A DNA stretch of 64,000 nucleotides, taken from assembly GCA_036785325.1 (NCBI GenBank), contig JAXIVH010000006.1, positions 5,987,506 to 6,051,505 on the forward strand. Reading direction: 5' to 3'. A model generated the notes under the pieces. It was not told where the DNA came from, ran no database searches, and saw only the letters and a program-made list of their open reading frames with translations. The stretch is from Urophycis tenuis (Eukaryota; Chordata; Actinopteri; Gadiformes; Phycidae). A program made the translations under genes and the position numbers. Positions 59,532-64,000 of the stretch are shown here, in pieces. Position 1 is the stretch's first letter, and each line of letters starts with the position of its first letter.

Positions 59532-62500
59532 GAGCTGGCTGTCTGAGTCCACTCGGGTTCCGTGTGAGAGCAGCTCCTCCACCGTGGTCCAGTCGTCCAG
59601 CAGCTTGCTGTGGCGCAGGCGGTTCTGCTTCCGGTGACTCAGCTCCAGGACCGTCTGGGAGGAGGTGGACCCCTGCGCCCCGCCCCCCTGCTCCTCGGCC
59701 CCGCCCCCCCTCCGCTCACGGTGTTGCCGTGACAATGCCGCGTGGCGCCGCCGCTCCGTGCGAGTCCAGTAGCGGCCGGCCCAGTGGCGCTCCTCCTCCC
59801 AGCCTGCTCCTTCTGCGCCGCCTTCTCCCCGCACCTCCTCATCCGTCGTGACCTCACTGCGCTCCCTGGCCAAGCGGGAGGCGCGGGCCCGCAGCAGCTG
59901 GTTCCTCACTGCCCTCTGATTGGACAGTCTGCAGCGGGGGGAGGAGGGGGAGTGAGGGGAGTGGGGGGAGTGGGGGGAGTGGGGGGAGTGAGGAGAGCGT
60001 GGCGAGAGGGGCGCTACCGCCAGCGTGCTGTAGAGGGGGCCATAGCAGCTCCTGGGGTTGCTGGTTCGATTCCCGAGTGTCTGAACACAGCGGCCGTTGG
60101 AGGCGCGACTTGAAGCCGAGCCCGGACTCTTAGAGAGAGAGTCCTCCTCTTCCCTGCTCCTCCATTGCGCCTCCCATTCCTCCGCACTCCTCCCCCCGGG
60201 AGGAGTGTGCAGCTGGAGTGAGTTGAGTTGGAGGCGTGGTGGGGGAGTGGGACGGTCCGGGACCGGACTGGGGCCGCCGGCTGTGTTCCGGGCTTCCAGG
60301 GCAGCATTGGGGGTCCCTGGGGGCCTGGTCTGGTTCATGTTAGGGTGGCTGGCCCTGCGCGGCCGCTGCCTGTCACTCAGATCCGTCAGGGTCTGGCTCC
60401 TCCCCGGTGTGTCTATGGTCCCGCCCCTCCGATGATGCTGCTGCTGCTCCAACCACAGCACCCTCCGCTGGCAGGGCTCGGTGCGACACCCTGTAGAACA
60501 TACACCTGTCAGGAGTGGGCGCCAGCACATCGCTGGCTAACACTCTGGCACATCGCTAGCTAATGCTTCGTTTATACTTCCGCGTCGATGCGACGCTGGG
60601 GGGCTGCGGACCCTTTGCGGACCCTTTACGGACCCTTTACGGACCCTTTACGTCCTTGACGTGCACCTCCCCAAATCCTAGACGCGCGTCGAGGCGACGT
60701 AATCCCAACGCAGCGGCTTTGGCTGTGATTGGTCCGCAAATTACATTGACTGGAGATTGCTTTTCCGGTTTCCACTCGTAAACACCGCCACGGTGTAAAC
60801 ACCGCCTTGATAAATGTTTCGACTTATTAGCGACAACATTTGTATGTATATATAACTTTTGCCTTCATTTCTGTAAACTTTTTTTTTACTTGCTAGTAAT
60901 CTGTATGTAATGACCAGAATGATCATTCTGGTCCCTCTACCGGTGTGGCAATGAATTGCATTTGGAGACGTGAACCCCACGCAATCCCTACGCAGAAGTA
61001 TCTCGGGCTCATGACTGCGTCCGAGCAACTGCGTGGCCATTGCGTGATCACGACGCGATCCCTACGCAGAAGCATAAACCAGCCTTAACACTCTAGCACA
61101 GGGGTGTATAACACACGGCCCGCGGGCCAAAACCGGCCCGATAGGGGGCTCAACCCGGCCCGCTGGATGAATTTTGAAAGTACAAAAATGCATAAAAGAC
61201 ACAAACTCGAAATTCTTAAAACAATGCTATTCTATCATTGAGTGGGAAACATGTGTGCTTGATGGGTAATTAACAAGTGTCGGTGCTCAAGGAATATAAT
61301 ATCCGGCGCCACTATGAGACTCATCATGGCGAAAATACAACATCTTGTGGAAACCTTAAATCTGAGGTTGTTCATGATATGTTTTGTAAAAGGATATTTA
61401 ATTAAATATGAAGATTACTGTACTTGTACTTCTTTGCACGAAAACAAGGGGAAAAGCATGGACTTATTGTTATGTATAGGTAATTCTGTTGTGATTGCAT
61501 TGGTGCGGCCCACTTGACATCTCATTAGGCTGTATGTGGCCCCTGAACCAAAATGAGTTTGACACCCCTGCTCTAGCACATCGCAAGCTAACACTCTAGC
61601 ACATCGCTAGCTAACACTCTAACACATCGCTAGCTAACACTCTAGCACATCCCTAGCTAACACACTAGCACATCGCTAGCTAACACTCTAGCCCATCGCT
61701 AGCTAATAACACTCTAGCACATCACCGTCACAGTGGGGACGGGTCAAAGAGCTCTATGATCATTTGGTCAAACTTAGTTTTGTCAAACTAAATGAGGAGC
61801 ATTAAATGATTAGGATGAAAGTTATACTCAAAAGGTATGTTTAAAGATATATTACGATATATAATACAGTACTACACAGAAATACATCCATTAGTGCTCA
61901 CCCAGTGCCAAGGTGGAGGCTGGGTGGAGGCGGGGCAGCGTGGGGCTCTGCTCCGCCCTGTGGAACTGCACCGTGGTGGTCACGCTGTTGCCCACAGTGC
62001 AGCGGGACGCCTGGTTCACCTGCGTGGTCTCGGGGATGGACTCCAGATCCCAGCGGCCTCTCTGATCCCGGGGGGAGGGGCCCGGGCGGTGAGGGGGGGC
62101 GTGTCTGTGGGCGTGGCTCCCGTGCATCTTGTGGAACCGCCGGAACTCCCCGGTGCTGACGCTGTGGAAACCAGAGTCGCTGGGCTCTGAGGAGAGGAGG
62201 GACTCTGATGAGGGGGAGGAGCCCGGGGAGGAGGGGGTGTGGCCTGGGAGCGAGGACACTGCGTCGGTCTCCGCCTCTGACAGAAGCAGCTGGTGGTGGG
62301 GGCTGTCGGGCCCACAGCCCAGCCCACTGTCCAGCTCACTGAGAGGGAGGTAGCCCAGCGACCGCTCCGCCCTCCAGGGGGCACTGAAGTCAGCCTGGGG
62401 ACGGACGGGAGGGTTACTACACTCTGCTTTCTATGAGGGATGAGAGCTCTACTCTCTATGAAGGTGATTTTAGAATAGGTGCTCTACCTGTCTGTGGAAG

Positions 62501-62878
62501 TGGTTGGGGCCCACCTTCTCTGTGCTGTAGCAGCCAATCAGACAGTTCTCTGAGTTGGGTTGGTAGGGTGAGCCGTGAGCTGCCTGAGAAGACAAACAAT
62601 CACACCACATAGCAGCACGATAACACATGTCCACACTAATTGATATGACATAAATGCTCCAATCTCTGGTGTTGCTCTCCTCTCTACTCTCCAATTAGCA
62701 ATAATTGCAATAAGTAGCCTGAATTATTTCCAGATCATTAAGGTAAGGTCAAATATCTGGTGAACTGATTCATATAAAGAGTTATCTCTGGAGTAAACAA
62801 ACAATCAGACAGACATGCAGGAAGACAGACAGACAGACAGACAGACAGACAGTAAGACAGACATGCAGACATGCAGGA

Positions 62879-62923
<45 letters not shown>

Positions 62924-63627
62924 GCTACCAGACAGAGAGACAGACAGATGATACCTGATAGTCCAGTCTGTCCAGGTGATCAAGGCTGTAGGAGACGGTG
63001 GGCAGGTAGCTATTGGCTGAGGGCTGGTCAGCTGACATGCTGGGCCGATAGTCATTGGCGAGGCAGAGTTCAGGGGTCATCATCATGTGCTCAGAGTACA
63101 TGTCAGGTGATCTGGTCATGTGACTGTAGTATTGCCTTTGGAGAGAGAAGTTTGTTATTTCACAAAGTTGCCAGAAAACTGTGACCAACATGGTTATGAT
63201 GAGGATGTTAAGATGACAAGTTTCACTATCCTCAGCTTCATATTTGTTTTGACCAGTGATGTTGTTGTTCCTCTATTTAGCTAACCTACCCAGACCTGTA
63301 GGCCTCTCTCTAGCTGACCTACCCAGACATGTAGTCGTCTCTGCTGACCTATGCTGGTGTGTAGGTCTCTGTGCTGACCTATCCAGGTGTGTAGGTCTCT
63401 GTGCTGACCTACCCATGCGTGTAGTCGTCTCTGTGGGTATCATCTCTGGCCACCAGTCCCATGGTTCTCAGGGTGTCCCACTGTCTCTCCACTGTATATT
63501 CAGCATGCCTCTTCCTGTGGCCACGTCCCCTCATGTCCTCTACCTGTACTGCGATTGGCTGACCATACTCATCCAGGAAGTGAAGCTCCTCTCTTTGTCG
63601 ATGATGAGCGGGGTCTTGACCTTTGGC
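59496..63627 (-). CDS. LNX3H-domain scaffold protein (PDZD4/PDZRN3/PDZRN4-like), C-terminal part
   Basis: Exons on the minus strand: 63413-63627, 62955-63135, 62488-62583, 61902-62394 and 59496-60490 (TGA), all in phase; 660 codons here, with the 5' part beyond the right edge. The last exon ends with a block typical of the PDZD4/PDZRN3/PDZRN4 C-terminal homology: VRNQLLRARASRLARERSEV, TTDEE, GRYWTRTERRRH, LELSHRK, KLLDDWTTVEELLSHGTR and the class I PDZ ligand LLSVTTV. PDZ and RING domains are not in the window. Upstream exons are Ser/Pro-rich with LDSGLG and SDSGFHSVSTGE, which I cannot match to a named member. A PHS tripeptide repeat (SPRSPHSPHSPHS) lies in the last exon. The likely role is a membrane or junction scaffold; exact orthology is open. 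Confidence 0.7.
60564..61085. mobile_element. MITE copy 2 (522 bp)
   Basis: Terminal inverted repeats: left TGCTTCGTTTATACTTCCGCG, right end complementary to AGGCTGGTTTATGCTTCTGCG. Flanking TAA on both sides (60561-60563 and 61086-61088) suggests a 3-bp target duplication of PIF/Harbinger type. The same family is at 43921-44417. Confidence 0.8.
61099..61570. mobile_element. Non-autonomous hAT transposon (472 bp)
   Basis: Ends CAGGGGTGT and ACACCCCTG, with an exact 8-bp target duplication CTCTAGCA at 61091-61098 and 61571-61578. The GGCCCGCGGGCC-rich left end and CAAAATGAGTTTGACACC right end are typical of a common vertebrate hAT family. No transposase. Confidence 0.9.
61571..61735. repeat. 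23-bp minisatellite (CTCTAGCACATCGCTAGCTAAC)
   Basis: About seven copies. The array also extends left of both transposons (60535-60563 and 61087-61098), so the two elements are inserted in it. Confidence 0.9.
62820..62945. repeat. (ACAG)n microsatellite
   Basis: Two blocks of ACAGACAG (62826-62852 and 62880-62923) in an intron of the LNX3H gene, ending about 10 bp before the donor at 62954. Confidence 0.92.
63280..63412. repeat. Short tandem repeats next to an exon donor
   Basis: Five degenerate GTGTAGGTCTCTGTGCTGACC units run up to the donor at 63412, and the exon edge (ACCCATGCGTGTAGTCGTCT) looks like the terminal unit. Confidence 0.75.
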
Positions 63628-64000
63628 CTGGAAATGGCGTGTGAGAGTTAGAATCCTAATGACAGGGGTCATAACAACGGTATAGCATAACATAACAAAT
63701 GGTATAACATATGACTTAACCAAGGAAACTTTGACAGAGTAGTTTCTGATGTTAACACCACTGGTGTTAGTAGTGGCGTCAGCATGCAGTATGAGAGCAG
63801 GTGTTAGAAGTCGTGTTAGCATGTGGCATGAGAATAGGTATTAAGGTGAGCATGCAGAGTGAAAGAGGCACATAACTTGGCATTCTCTATGAGAGTAGCT
63901 GGTAGCGTTAGCATAGCCTGCTGTATATAGGTCAGCCTGTAACCTCTGCTCTCACTTTTACCCCCTGACTACCTGGCCTGGGGCACGCACACACACACAC
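63628..64000 (-). other. Intron of the LNX3H gene up to the window edge
   Basis: No exon is seen. Short repeats of GTTAGCATGC type and a terminal (CA)n are present. Confidence 0.5.

Overview
The window is vertebrate, almost certainly teleost, nuclear DNA. Genes are split into short exons with GT-AG introns. Tandem repeats are extremely dense: dozens of (CA)n/(GT)n and (CT)n tracts, poly-C runs, and minisatellites with units of about 20 to 60 bp. There are also small non-autonomous DNA transposons and tRNA-derived SINE pieces. This repeat load resembles gadiform (cod-like) genomes, but the species is not established here. A run of 200 N marks an assembly gap at 13801-14000.

Seven protein genes can be supported. 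On the + strand: the 3' part of ptpn7 (138-3064), a complete arl8a (7210-11985) and a complete snx21 (52007-54613, with a likely non-coding first exon ending at 48331). On the - strand: mrgbp (29646-32077), hm13/signal peptide peptidase (33985-40260, with an alternative last exon), a dnase1l1-like gene (41565-44935) and the 3' part of a PDZD4/PDZRN-family (LNX3H) scaffold gene (59496-63627, continuing past the right edge). Every exon join was checked by hand for GT/AG sites and reading phase. The genes are not an operon or a single pathway: a MAPK phosphatase, a lysosomal small GTPase, a NuA4 subunit, an ER intramembrane protease, a DNase I homologue, an endosomal PX protein and a PDZ-ligand scaffold.

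Layout: 0-3 kb ptpn7; 3-7 kb SINE, minisatellites and a hAT-type insertion; 7-12.5 kb arl8a; 12.5-28.7 kb mostly repeats with no secure gene; 28.7-32.1 kb mrgbp; 32.4-40.3 kb hm13; 40.6-47.3 kb the dnase1l1-like gene; 48-56.5 kb snx21; 56.5-59.5 kb repeats; 59.5-64 kb the LNX3H gene.

The most notable signals come from tandem repeats interacting with genes. (1) A 44-bp minisatellite in hm13 intron 5 is an amplified copy of the exon 6 splice acceptor plus the first 22 exon bases. (2) A 36-bp, in-frame minisatellite starts at the stop codon of the LNX3H gene and re-encodes the C-terminal PDZ ligand and stop in successive units. (3) At least six splice acceptors are built directly on (GT)n microsatellites. 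(4) The dnase1l1-like protein has lost several catalytic and metal-binding residues and looks like a pseudonuclease. (5) A 59-bp array in a ptpn7 intron consists of about 15 tRNA-like units.
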